Assembly (NCBI RefSeq): GCF_001668675.1
Contig: NZ_LZKQ01000046.1
Coordinates: 1-44,460, forward strand
From: Mycobacterium asiaticum
Lineage (GTDB): Bacteria > Actinomycetota > Actinomycetes > Mycobacteriales > Mycobacteriaceae
Length of the DNA stretch: 44,460 nucleotides
Direction: 5' to 3'
Positions 8,934-16,672 of this stretch are shown here, one piece after another (the first letter of the stretch is position 1; every line of letters begins with the position of its first letter). The position numbers and the translations under genes are program-made. The notes beneath the pieces were generated by a model. It searched no databases, was not told where the DNA came from, and saw only the letters and a list, made by a program, of their open reading frames with translations.

Positions 8934-9884
8934 CTATGAGCTAGCGGTGCGTTCGCGAAAGGTATTGCGGTAACTCTGCGGCGACACCCCTGCCGCCCGG
9001 CGGAACTGGTCGCGGAAATTGGTTGTGGAGGCGAAACCCACGCGGCGCGAGATGCTTTCGATCCCGTCGTCGGTTGCCTCGAGCAGTTCCTGTGCGTGCC
9101 TGATCCGAACGCCGTTGACCCACTGCATGGGTGTTTGCCCCGTCTCGCGTTTGAAACTGCGATTCAATGTCCGCACGCTGGTGGCGGCGCGCCGGGCAAG
9201 CTCGTCGAGGGTCAGTGGTAGGTGGGCGTTGTTCTCGATCCAGGCCAGGACACCGTCCAGTTCGGTGTTGGCCTGCTGGCGATTCCGGACGATGAATTGC
9301 GCTTGACCGCCGGTGCGGTGCAGCGGGGCGACCGCCAGCCGCGCAGTGTGGGCTGCAACGGCCGAGCCGTAGTCGCGGGAGATCATGTGCAGGCACAGGT
9401 CCAGGCCGGCGGACGCGCCTGCCGAGGTGAGGATCTGGCCTTCGTCGACGTACAGCGCGTCGGCGTCTAGCCGGACGCTTGGATAGGCCGCCGCGAAGGC
9501 TTGGGCCGCCATCCAGTGCGTGGTCGCCCGTTTGCCGTCCAGGATTCCCGCGGCGGCCAGGGTGAATGCCCCACTGCAGATGGATGCGATTCGGGTTCCG
9601 TTGCCGTAGGCGGCCTTCAGCGCGACCACGACGTCGTCGCGCACCGCCCGGCTGACGTCATGGCGACCCGGTACGACGATGGTGTCGGCGTGTGCCAGCT
9701 CCGCCAGGCCGTACTTGGTGCTGATTCCGATCGCTCCCGCGGCGACAACGGGTTCGCAGCCACACACCCGTATCCGGTAGCCCGGTTCGCCCGTGGCCAG
9801 CCGCGCATGGCCGAAGGTCTCTAGCGCGATGGCCAGATCGAACGCGATCACGTCCGGTTCGGCCAGGACGGCTATCGCGTGCAC
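8934..9884 (-). CDS. GlxA-type transcriptional regulator (DJ-1/PfpI domain plus AraC HTH)
   Basis: Two-domain regulator. Residues 1-190 form a class I glutamine-amidotransferase/DJ-1-like sensor (IAVLAEPDVIAFDLAIALETFG; nucleophile-elbow region IASICSGAFTLAAAG), and the last 100 residues are an AraC double helix-turn-helix (LTLDELARRAATSVRTLNRSFKRETG; SISRRVGFASTTNFRDQFRRAAGVSPQSYR). The frame stays open to 9962, but that start would overlap the divergent gene at 9961. The GTG at 9884 places the family's usual first strand at the N-terminus and sits 8 bases after a TATATT box, consistent with a leaderless mRNA. Probably controls the adjacent PfpI gene and itself; the ligand is unknown. Confidence 0.85.
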   Translation of the reverse strand: MHAIAVLAEPDVIAFDLAIALETFGHARLATGEPGYRIRVCGCEPVVAAGAIGISTKYGLAELAHADTIVVPGRHDVSRAVRDDVVVALKAAYGNGTRIASICSGAFTLAAAGILDGKRATTHWMAAQAFAAAYPSVRLDADALYVDEGQILTSAGASAGLDLCLHMISRDYGSAVAAHTARLAVAPLHRTGGQAQFIVRNRQQANTELDGVLAWIENNAHLPLTLDELARRAATSVRTLNRSFKRETGQTPMQWVNGVRIRHAQELLEATDDGIESISRRVGFASTTNFRDQFRRAAGVSPQSYRNTFRERTASS

Positions 9885-9892
9885 AGTATGGC

Positions 9893-9924
9893 AATATACC
9901 GCCGAATCGTGGCTATCCTGCCAC
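9893..9924. promoter_or_regulatory. Divergent control region: -10 box and small dyad
   Basis: On the minus strand TATATT (9893-9898) ends 8 bases before the GTG at 9884, the geometry of leaderless mycobacterial genes. Next to it GTGGC (9909-9913) and GCCAC (9920-9924) form a dyad with a 6-base centre, a candidate operator for the GlxA-type regulator and the divergent PfpI gene. Short motifs; could be chance. Confidence 0.4.
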
Positions 9925-9960
9925 TGTTCTGGGTACGCCCGATCGGTTTCCATTGAGCGC

Positions 9961-10617
9961 ATGCTGGTGCAGATCGTGCTCTACGACGGTTTCGACCCGT
10001 TCGATGTGATCGGGCCCTTCGAGGTCTTCGCCGCCGGCAGCGACTATCTCGGTGGTGACCTGGACGTGCGGCTCGTGTCTGCGGAGGGGCCACGCCGCGT
10101 CGTCAGCGGCACCCGCGGTCTGGAATTGGCCGCCACCGCGGCGCTCGATCCGACGCTGGATGGGTGCGTCCTGGTGCCCGGTGCCAGCGGACCGGTTGCG
10201 GTCGACCCCGACGAGGGTGTCGAGACCATCCCAGTGCTGCTCGCGCGGGCCGCCCAGTCGGAGCTGGGCACGTTACTGCAGAAGGCCCTTGACAATTCGG
10301 CCGTGACGGTCGCGGGGGTGTGCGGCGGCTCGGTGATCATGGCGATGGCGGGCCTGATCGAGGGACGGCACGCGGTGACCCATCATCTGGGCCTGGACCT
10401 GCTGGACGCGGCCGGGGTGCACGCGGTGTCGGCCCGGGTGGTCGACGACGGCGATCTGGTCACCGCCGGCGGGGTGACATCGGGGTTGGACCTGGGCCTG
10501 TACCTGCTGGACCGGTGGTACGGGCCGCGGATCGCCCTTGCCGTCGAGAAACTCTTCGAGTACGAGCGGCGGGGCACCGTGTGGCGCAATGCCGGCCGGG
10601 TACCGGTGGAGGCATAG
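9961..10617 (+). CDS. DJ-1/PfpI-family protein
   Basis: Single-domain DJ-1/PfpI-like protein of 218 aa. MLVQIVLYDGFDPFDVIGPFEVF is the typical first strand and helix, and VTVAGVCGGSVIMAMAG contains the nucleophile-elbow Cys, with the partner His region at THHLGLDLL. The second half (VDDGDLVTAGGVTSGLDLGLYLLDRWYG) is the family's conserved GG(V/A)TSGID-type motif, here shared with the N-domain of the divergent regulator, so the two probably derive from a common ancestor and may sense or convert the same compound. Activities in the family include isonitrile hydratase, glyoxalase and protease; none can be assigned. The next gene begins 1 base after its stop. Confidence 0.88.
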   Translation: MLVQIVLYDGFDPFDVIGPFEVFAAGSDYLGGDLDVRLVSAEGPRRVVSGTRGLELAATAALDPTLDGCVLVPGASGPVAVDPDEGVETIPVLLARAAQSELGTLLQKALDNSAVTVAGVCGGSVIMAMAGLIEGRHAVTHHLGLDLLDAAGVHAVSARVVDDGDLVTAGGVTSGLDLGLYLLDRWYGPRIALAVEKLFEYERRGTVWRNAGRVPVEA

Positions 10618-10618
10618 C

Positions 10619-10933
10619 GTGGACATCGACGGTGACTGGGACGTGGCGATCAAGACGCCGATCGGCACCCTGGGGGTGCAGTACGTCTTCACCCGCGGGC
10701 CGGACGGTCTCGCCGGCACCGCCACCTACAAGGATGAAACGGTCGCGCTGCGGGATCTTTCGCTTGTCGACGCGGAAGGTGGCAGCCGGTTGACCTGGCG
10801 GCAATCTGTCAGCAAGCCGATGCGGCTCAATCTGTCCTTCGATGTGGTGTTCGACGGCGACGTCATGACCGGGCACTCGCGTGCCGGGCGGCTGCCGCGC
10901 TCCGCGGTGACCGGCCGCCGCCGTGGTGCGTGA
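10619..10933 (+). CDS. Small hypothetical protein, coupled to the PfpI gene
   Basis: A 104-residue protein beginning VDIDGDWDVAIKTPIGTLGV, with alternating polar/hydrophobic strands (YVFTRGPDGLAGTATYKDE, LTWRQSVSKPMRLNLSFDVVF) suggesting a small beta-barrel. The GTG start at 10619 lies one base after the PfpI stop, with the Shine-Dalgarno GGAGG inside that gene's end, so the two are translated together. The C-terminus ends in SRAGRLPRSAVTGRRRGA, which fits a structural closing motif of the barrel. No catalytic residues or family name recognised. Confidence 0.75.
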   Translation: MDIDGDWDVAIKTPIGTLGVQYVFTRGPDGLAGTATYKDETVALRDLSLVDAEGGSRLTWRQSVSKPMRLNLSFDVVFDGDVMTGHSRAGRLPRSAVTGRRRGA

Positions 10934-10942
10934 GCTTTTGCT

Positions 10943-11005
10943 CGTCGAGCGTGCGGCTTATGGCGGCGCGGAGGCCGATTCGCCTACGTAGGCCCACACT
11001 CGACG
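10943..11005. terminator. Imperfect hairpin between convergent genes
   Basis: CGTCGAGCGTG (10943-10953) pairs with CACACTCGACG (10995-11005), 10 of 11 positions, across a 41-base loop that contains smaller dyads (GGCC/GGCC around 10973-10994). It lies in the 78-bp gap between the small gene ending at 10933 and era ending at 11012, so a bidirectional terminator or mRNA 3' structure is plausible. No T-tract. Confidence 0.4.
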
Positions 11006-11011
11006 CACCCG

Positions 11012-11911
11012 CTAAAAACCCAAGCGCCCAAGCTGTTTGGGGTCGCGCTGCCAGTTTTTGGCGACCTTCACCCGCAGATCCAAGTAGATCTTGGTGCCGA
11101 GCAGCTTCTCGATCTGGTTGCGCGCCGCGGTACCCACCTCGCGCAGCCGGGACCCGCCCTTGCCGATCACGATGCCTTTCTGGCTGTCCCGCTCGACATA
11201 GAGCACGGCATGCACGTCGATCAGATCGTCGCGCCCCTCGCGGGGGTTGACTTCGTCGATCACGACGGCCAGCGAATGCGGCAGTTCGTCGCGCACCCCT
11301 TCGAGGGCGGCCTCGCGGATCAGCTCGGCCATCAACACCTCTTCGGGCTCGTCGGTCAGCTCACCGTCGGGGTAATACGCCGGGCCCGGCGGCAGTGCCG
11401 CGGCCAGCACGTCGGTCAACACGTCGACCTGCGCGCCGGACACCGCCGACACCGGCACGATTTCAGCGGCATTGGCGACCAATTCGCTGACCGCGACCAG
11501 CTGGGCGGCCACCCGGTCTTTAGGCACCTTGTCGATCTTGGTGACGATCGCGACCAGGGTGGTCTTCGGGGCGACCGCCCGGATCTGGTCGACGATCCAG
11601 CGGTCTCCGGGACCGATCGCCTCGTCGGCCGGGATGCACAAACCGATGACGTCGACCTCGCTGTAGGTGTCGCGGACCAAGTCGTTGAGGCGCTTGCCGA
11701 GCAGAGTGCGGGGCCGGTGCAAGCCCGGGGTGTCCACCAGAATGATCTGGAAGTGCTCGCGGTGCACGATTCCGCGGATCGTGTGCCGGGTCGTCTGCGG
11801 GCGCATCGAGGTGATCGCCACCTTCGCCCCGACCAGGGCGTTGGTCAGTGTCGACTTGCCGGTGTTCGGCCTGCCGACCAAACAGACGAAGCCGGAACGG
11901 AAATCACTCAT
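11012..11911 (-). CDS. era: GTPase Era
   Basis: Essential-type ribosome-assembly GTPase that binds 16S rRNA near its 3' end. G1 is GRPNTGKST (residues 13-21), the switch region has [10 protein letters not shown]3 is DTPGLH, and G4 is TKID. The C-terminal KH domain shows [15 protein letters not shown]. Length 299 aa is standard. The ATG at 11911 overlaps the end of the upstream CBS-domain gene by 8 bases; a GTG one codon earlier is an alternative. It is the last gene of the phoH-ybeY-CNNM-era operon. As I recall, M. tuberculosis has a small gene (Rv2365c) between era and Rv2366c; here there is no room for it. Confidence 0.95.
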   Translation of the reverse strand: MSDFRSGFVCLVGRPNTGKSTLTNALVGAKVAITSMRPQTTRHTIRGIVHREHFQIILVDTPGLHRPRTLLGKRLNDLVRDTYSEVDVIGLCIPADEAIGPGDRWIVDQIRAVAPKTTLVAIVTKIDKVPKDRVAAQLVAVSELVANAAEIVPVSAVSGAQVDVLTDVLAAALPPGPAYYPDGELTDEPEEVLMAELIREAALEGVRDELPHSLAVVIDEVNPREGRDDLIDVHAVLYVERDSQKGIVIGKGGSRLREVGTAARNQIEKLLGTKIYLDLRVKVAKNWQRDPKQLGRLGF

Positions 11912-13196
11912 CACCCTCGCTCTCCGGCGGCTCGACCCGGCTCAGCAGCACGGTGCCCACCCGGACCCGTCCGCGATGATCACGACCGCCTTCGGCGTGC
12001 AGCCGCAGGCCATGCGACACCACCTCGGCACCGGGCAACGGCACGCGCCCGAGTTCAAGCGCCAGCAGCCCGCCGACGGTGTCCACGTCGAGATCGTCGT
12101 CGAACTCCACGCCGTAGAGCTCGCCCACGTCTTCGATCGGCAGTCGCGCCGACACCCGGAAACGGTCGTCGCCCAGGTCTTCCACGGGAGCCGTCTCGGC
12201 TTGGTCGTACTCGTCGGCGATCTCGCCGACGATCTCTTCCAGCACGTCCTCGATGCTCACCAGGCCGGCGATGGCACCGTATTCGTCGACCAGCAGCGCC
12301 ATATGGTTGCGGTCGCGCTGCATTTCGCGCAGCAACGCGTCCAGCGGCTTGGAGTCCGGGACGAACACGGCCGGCCGCATGACCTGCGCCACGGTGGTCT
12401 CCCGGGCGCCGTTGCGGGAGAAAACGGACTGCTGCACAAGATCTTTCAGATAGACGACGCCGAGGATGTCGTCGACGTTCTCGCCGATCACCGGGATGCG
12501 GGAGTGGCCACTGCGCACCGCCAGCGCCATTGCCTGGTGCGGCGACTTGTCACTCTCGATCCACACCATCTCGGTGCGCGGCACCATCACCTCGCGCGCC
12601 GGGGTGTCTCCGAGCTCGAACACCGACTCGATCATCCGGCGTTCGTCGGCGGCGACCACACCGCGCTGCTGCGCCAGATCGACGACCTCGCGCAGCTCGA
12701 TCTCGGAGGCGAACGGCCCGTTGCGGAAGCCGCGGCCGGGAGTGAGCGCGTTACCGAGTAACACGAGCACCCGACTGATCGGCATCAACAGCCACGAGAT
12801 CACCTGCAGCGGAAGGGCCGTCGCCAGCGAGATGGAATAGGCATGCTGGCGACCCAGCGTGCGGGGCCCCACACCGATCACGACGAAGCTGGTCACCACC
12901 ATGATGGCGGCGGCGTAGAACAGACCCCAGTCCATGCTGACCTTGTGCCGGAAATACACCACCAGCAGCGCGGTCGCGGTGATCTCGCAGACGATGCGCA
13001 GCAGCACCACCAGGTTGATGTATCGCGGGCGGTCGCCCATCACCTTGAGCAACGACCTCGCACCGGGCCGCTCGTCGCGCACCAACTCGTGCACCCGGGC
13101 CAGCGAGACGGTGCTGATGGCGGCGTCGAGCGCGGCGAAGATCCCGCCCAGACCGATCAACACGACCGCACTGAGCAGCTGATAGAGACTGGTCAC
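11904..13196 (-). CDS. CNNM/CorC-HlyC family membrane protein with CBS pair (Rv2366c-like)
   Basis: Inner-membrane protein of 430 aa. The N-terminal CNNM (DUF21) domain has about four hydrophobic segments ([76 protein letters not shown]). A CBS pair follows ([18 protein letters not shown] entry at [11 protein letters not shown], then [22 protein letters not shown] and [28 protein letters not shown]), and the CorC_HlyC domain closes it. Family members are implicated in Mg2+/Co2+ efflux; the CBS pair would bind adenine nucleotides. The GTG start at 13196 overlaps the ybeY stop in GTGA, giving translational coupling. Transport substrate is inferred only. Confidence 0.92.
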   Translation of the reverse strand: MTSLYQLLSAVVLIGLGGIFAALDAAISTVSLARVHELVRDERPGARSLLKVMGDRPRYINLVVLLRIVCEITATALLVVYFRHKVSMDWGLFYAAAIMVVTSFVVIGVGPRTLGRQHAYSISLATALPLQVISWLLMPISRVLVLLGNALTPGRGFRNGPFASEIELREVVDLAQQRGVVAADERRMIESVFELGDTPAREVMVPRTEMVWIESDKSPHQAMALAVRSGHSRIPVIGENVDDILGVVYLKDLVQQSVFSRNGARETTVAQVMRPAVFVPDSKPLDALLREMQRDRNHMALLVDEYGAIAGLVSIEDVLEEIVGEIADEYDQAETAPVEDLGDDRFRVSARLPIEDVGELYGVEFDDDLDVDTVGGLLALELGRVPLPGAEVVSHGLRLHAEGGRDHRGRVRVGTVLLSRVEPPESEGDE

Positions 13197-13729
13197 GGCT
13201 GGTCGAAATACCTTGACTTGTCGAGCAGGCGGCGGTCCCGCTCGTGCTGGCGGTCGTACTGGTAGGCCTCGACCTGCTCGGCCACCCACTCCTCCAGCAG
13301 CCTGTCCTGCAAGGCGAACATCTCGCGTTCCTCGTCCGGCTCGCCGTGGTCGTAGCCGAGCAGGTGCAGCACGCCGTGGATGGTCAACAGCGCAAGTTCA
13401 TGCCCGAGGCTGTGACCCGCCGCGGCGGCCTGCTTGGCGGCGAACTCAGGGCACAGCACGATGTCGCCCAGCATCGCCGGACCCGGCTCGGGCGCATCGG
13501 GGCGACCGCCGGGCTCGAGTTCGTCCATCGGGAAGCTCATCACGTCCGTCGGACCGGGCAGGTCCATCCACCGCATGTGCAGGTCGGCCATGGCCGCCGT
13601 GTCCAGCAACACCATCGAGAGCTCGGCGGCCGGGTGCACGTCCATCTGATCGATGACGAACCTGGCCACACTGACCAGTTCGGCTTCGGAGACGTCGATG
13701 CCCGACTCGTTGGACACTTCGATGCTCAT
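13193..13729 (-). CDS. ybeY: Endoribonuclease YbeY
   Basis: Zinc-dependent single-strand endoribonuclease acting in 16S rRNA maturation and late 70S quality control. The signature [11 protein letters not shown] (H3 zinc site) is present, preceded by [11 protein letters not shown], and the length (178 aa) is standard for mycobacteria with their C-terminal extension ([20 protein letters not shown]). The ATG at 13729 ([10 protein letters not shown]) matches the family start; a GTG five codons upstream at 13744 is possible but lies 4 bases from the phoH stop. Between phoH and the CNNM gene in a tight operon, an arrangement conserved widely in bacteria. Confidence 0.95.
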   Translation of the reverse strand: MSIEVSNESGIDVSEAELVSVARFVIDQMDVHPAAELSMVLLDTAAMADLHMRWMDLPGPTDVMSFPMDELEPGGRPDAPEPGPAMLGDIVLCPEFAAKQAAAAGHSLGHELALLTIHGVLHLLGYDHGEPDEEREMFALQDRLLEEWVAEQVEAYQYDRQHERDRRLLDKSRYFDQP

Positions 13730-13747
13730 AAGGCGCTCACGCACCCA

Positions 13748-15883
13748 TCATCGACGATTGCGGCTGCCGGATGCCCGCCGAGCCGCCCGATTCATCCCGT
13801 GACCGGGCTCTTCGTAACGCGCGTAGGCGTCGACGATCTCCCCCACCAGGCGATGACGAACCACATCCGCGCTGGTCAGCTCGGCGATATGGATGTCGTC
13901 GATGTCTTCGAGGATGTCGACGGCCGCCCGCAATCCGGACCGCGCGCCGCCCGGCAGGTCGACCTGGGTGACGTCGCCGGTGACGACGACCTTGGAGCCG
14001 AAGCCGAGCCGGGTCAGGAACATCTTCATCTGCTCGGCAGTGGTGTTCTGCGCCTCGTCCAGAACGATGAAGGCGTCGTTGAGCGTGTTGTGCGTGAGCA
14101 GGAAGTCCTCGGTGACATAAAGCGAATCCGCGGCGGCCACCTGGATGCACACGGCCTCTTCGGTGCCCGCGGATTCGATGCTGTCGACAAAACGCATGGG
14201 GCGACCACACCCGTCGGCGTCGTACTTCGCGAGTTTGCGCGCCAGCCGGAACGGGATGACGCCGGCCGGCAAACGGATGTCGAGAATGTGCGCGTCGGAC
14301 CGATGCGGCACCGCCCGGCCGCGCGCCAGAGCTGGCTTGCGGCCTTCGGCCGGCCGAGCCCGCGTGTACACGACGCCGCCGAGCGATCGCACCAGGAACG
14401 TCATATCGTCGCGCAACCGATCGGACACGGTTGTGAACTGGATGCGGCAGGAGCGTCCCTGCTGGGTGACCGGGCCGCCATCGGTGTCGAGCAGACCTTG
14501 CAGCACCCCCAGGCGCACATCGACGGAATTGAACAGGTACTCGGGGGGCACGAACTTGGTGTCGGATCGGGTACCGGCCAGTCCCAGTTGCCGCAGCGCG
14601 TCGGTGACCGGATTCGCCTTCGTGATGACGTCCCCGGGTGATGTAATCCGGTTCAGCACGTAATCCACGTCGCTCTTACGACGGAGGGTTATCCCTGGAA
14701 TCAGGCATTCCAGAGCATGCGCCAACTCTGGGTCATTCGTCGCAAAGCCGGGTGTAGTCGAGCAGGTGATGCACCCGTCGCCAAGCAATAACCCAAGCGC
14801 GTAGGCGTCGAGCGGGACCGCCCGGGATGCGAACTGCACCGGCGCGCTCAGCATCGGCAGTTCGTAGCGATGGTAATGCGCGGCACGGAGATTGCCGATC
14901 ATCTCCTTGGTCTGCAGGACTCGAGCGGGTCTGCCGCGCCGCTTGTCCGAGCGCGTGTAGACAGACCAGAGATGGTCACCCGACGCCAAGGTCGACGAAC
15001 CGTCCTGCGCAGAGACCCGATAGATCTCTTTGAAGCCTTGCGGATAAACCCCGAGAACCTCCGTCGGGCGCCCGTCCGAGCCGATCACGAAGTCACCGAC
15101 CCGCAGGCTTCCGATCGGTCGGAAACCACTGGGAGTCAACACTTTGGTGAAGACCGGTTGCGCCCGGCCGCGCATGTATGCCAGCGGCGCCACCTCGATG
15201 ACCCCGGCCGACATCAGCTTGGGGATCAACTCGGGGTCCATCATGTCGTAGAGCGCGTCGTACAACGGGCGCAGATAAGGGTCGATCTTCTCGCTCAGCG
15301 TGCCGGGCAGAAAGCCAAGGCGCTCACCGGCTTCCACCGCCGGCCGGGTCAGGATGATCCGGGTCACCTGCTTGGTCTGCAGCGCGTGCACGGCCTTGGC
15401 CATGGCCAGATACGTCTTTCCGGTACCGGCCGGACCGATCCCGAACACGATGGTGTTGGCGTCGATCGCATCGACGTAGTGCTTCTGGTTGAGCGTCTTG
15501 GGCCGAATCGTCTTGCCGCGGCGGGCCAGGATGTCGAGCGTAAGGACATCGGCCGGGGATTCGTTGCCGGTGCCGACCAGCATGGCGACGCTGTGCCGCA
15601 CCACTTCCGGCGTCAACGCCTGTCCCCTGTCGACGATTGCGACCAGTTCGGAGACGGCCCGCTCGGCCAGGGCGACATCGGCCGGTTCACCGGCAAAGCT
15701 GACGGTGTTGCCCCGCACATGCAGGGTGGCGTTCAGATTGCGTTCGAGGGCACGTAGATTCTCGTCGGCCGAGCCAAGCAGGCCCATGACGAGGTCGGGC
15801 GGAACATCGAAGCTGCTGCGAACTTGAGCGTCGGTCTGACGGGTCACGCCAGCGTCAGCAGCGCGGGTCTCGCGGGGCGTCAC
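13748..15883 (-). CDS. phoH: PhoH-like ATPase precursor interrupted by an intein
   Basis: PhoH-family P-loop ATPase/RNA-associated protein; after splicing the host protein would be 352 aa. An N-terminal KH-like segment comes first; Walker A is GPAGTGKT (residues 150-157). The host sequence runs VAPLAYMRGR (to residue 240), is broken by a 359-residue intein, and resumes TLNDAFIVLDEAQNTT from residue 600, which contains the Walker B DEAQ. The intein therefore sits directly before the Walker B strand, so unspliced protein should be inactive. The C-terminal part (VVVTGDVTQVDLPGGARSGL) is standard. It is the first gene of the phoH-ybeY-CNNM-era operon. PhoH proteins work with YbeY in RNA handling, judged by constant linkage; the exact function is unsettled. 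Confidence 0.95.
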   Translation of the reverse strand: MTPRETRAADAGVTRQTDAQVRSSFDVPPDLVMGLLGSADENLRALERNLNATLHVRGNTVSFAGEPADVALAERAVSELVAIVDRGQALTPEVVRHSVAMLVGTGNESPADVLTLDILARRGKTIRPKTLNQKHYVDAIDANTIVFGIGPAGTGKTYLAMAKAVHALQTKQVTRIILTRPAVEAGERLGFLPGTLSEKIDPYLRPLYDALYDMMDPELIPKLMSAGVIEVAPLAYMRGRAQPVFTKVLTPSGFRPIGSLRVGDFVIGSDGRPTEVLGVYPQGFKEIYRVSAQDGSSTLASGDHLWSVYTRSDKRRGRPARVLQTKEMIGNLRAAHYHRYELPMLSAPVQFASRAVPLDAYALGLLLGDGCITCSTTPGFATNDPELAHALECLIPGITLRRKSDVDYVLNRITSPGDVITKANPVTDALRQLGLAGTRSDTKFVPPEYLFNSVDVRLGVLQGLLDTDGGPVTQQGRSCRIQFTTVSDRLRDDMTFLVRSLGGVVYTRARPAEGRKPALARGRAVPHRSDAHILDIRLPAGVIPFRLARKLAKYDADGCGRPMRFVDSIESAGTEEAVCIQVAAADSLYVTEDFLLTHNTLNDAFIVLDEAQNTTAEQMKMFLTRLGFGSKVVVTGDVTQVDLPGGARSGLRAAVDILEDIDDIHIAELTSADVVRHRLVGEIVDAYARYEEPGHGMNRAARRASGSRNRR
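14087..15163 (-). mobile_element. Class 3-type intein with LAGLIDADG homing endonuclease, in phoH
   Basis: Residues 241-599 of the precursor. The Hint domain starts AQPVFTKVLTPSGFRPIGSL, so position 1 is Ala rather than Cys/Ser. Block B contains SGDHLW (Trp306 two residues after the block B His304), block F has a Cys at VCIQVA (Cys579) where most inteins have Asp, and the C-terminus reads YVTEDFLLTHN with Thr as +1 extein residue. Non-nucleophilic residue 1 plus Trp in B, Cys in F and Thr in G are the WCT marks of class 3 inteins, which start splicing from the block F Cys. The endonuclease motifs are LGLLLGDG (Asp369) and LQGLLDTDGG (Asp466/Asp468), both with acidic residues intact, so homing activity may be kept. 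No frameshift or stop. Confidence 0.9.
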
Positions 15884-15942
15884 GTGGTTTCTGCTGCCTG
15901 CTTTCTGGCGTGGGGACGTGCGTGCGGACGAAAAAGCCGAAT

Positions 15943-16599
15943 TCAGTCTACCGCCGGTGGGTGACCTGTTCCCAAAGATTTGATGCCTGCCAGCAGGATG
16001 CCCAGCCCGCGGTCGAAGTCGGCGGCCGCCGTCGAACGCTGGCTGACGTGCGCGAGCGCAGCGATGTGGGGATGCTCGTCACCGGCCAGGCCACCTATCC
16101 GCGCCGCCACGGCGACCTGTTCGCGATCCCGTCCGGCTCCGGCCAGCGGTCCGGCCAACTCCGCCTGTGCGCTGCCGGTGACCAGGGCCAGCACCGCGCG
16201 GAAACTGGCCAGCACGTCGTGTTCGGCCAGCCCGGCGCGATTGAGAGCCGCAATCAACCGGTCGGCGGCGGCATAGCTCGACGCTGACACCGTTCGTCGA
16301 GTCAGCACCAGTGGCACGGCGTTGGGGTGCCGGCGCACCGCCTCCCACATGGCCGTCGCGATCGCGCGCACGTCGGCACACCAATCATCGGTTCCCGCAG
16401 GAACTTTCACCTCGGCGATGACGGCCTCGGCGACCAGCTCCTCCAGCTCGCGCCGATCCTTGACGTAGTTGTACAGCGTCATCGGGCCGGTGCCGAGCGC
16501 CGTCGCCAGCGAGCGCATGCTCAGCCCGCCCAGCCCGTCGCGGTCGACGATCTCCAAAGCCGCCGCGGCGATATCGGCCACCGAGAAGCGAGCGCGCAT
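15943..16599 (-). CDS. TetR-family transcriptional repressor
   Basis: A 218-aa regulator whose N-terminus begins MRARFSVADIAAAALEIVDR and carries the TetR helix-turn-helix (GLGGLSMRSLATALGTGPMTLYNYVKDR). The rest is the helical ligand-binding domain, which resembles the TetR_C family of drug/lipid regulators; the ligand is unknown. The ATG at 16599 was chosen because the HTH starts there and AAAGGGG lies 6 bases upstream; the open frame extends to 16809 but across the operators and into the divergent gene. The doubled operator at 16618-16660 lies directly in front of both this gene and the hydrolase gene, so it likely represses both. Confidence 0.9.
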   Translation of the reverse strand: MRARFSVADIAAAALEIVDRDGLGGLSMRSLATALGTGPMTLYNYVKDRRELEELVAEAVIAEVKVPAGTDDWCADVRAIATAMWEAVRRHPNAVPLVLTRRTVSASSYAAADRLIAALNRAGLAEHDVLASFRAVLALVTGSAQAELAGPLAGAGRDREQVAVAARIGGLAGDEHPHIAALAHVSQRSTAAADFDRGLGILLAGIKSLGTGHPPAVD

Positions 16600-16617
16600 C
16601 CGGATCCCCTTTCGTTG

Positions 16618-16660
16618 ACACGTACATCGTACGTAAGGTACAACACGTACATCGTACGTA
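16618..16660. promoter_or_regulatory. Doubled TetR-type operator in divergent promoter
   Basis: The 18-mer ACACGTACATCGTACGTA occurs twice without a mismatch, at 16618-16635 and 16643-16660, 25 bp apart. Each contains the dyad CGTAC-ATC-GTACG. The repeats occupy most of the 73-bp gap between the TetR gene and the hydrolase gene, the second ending 2 bases before the hydrolase Shine-Dalgarno (AGGAGGG). Two bound dimers would block both promoters. Confidence 0.85.
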
Positions 16661-16672
16661 TCAGGAGGGTTC

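Noticed and set aside
13748..15883. PhoH as a natural long variant rather than an intein insertion
   Set aside because: The two flanks join exactly into the conserved YMRGR-TLNDAF motif and the insert has Hint blocks A, B, F, G and two LAGLIDADG motifs.
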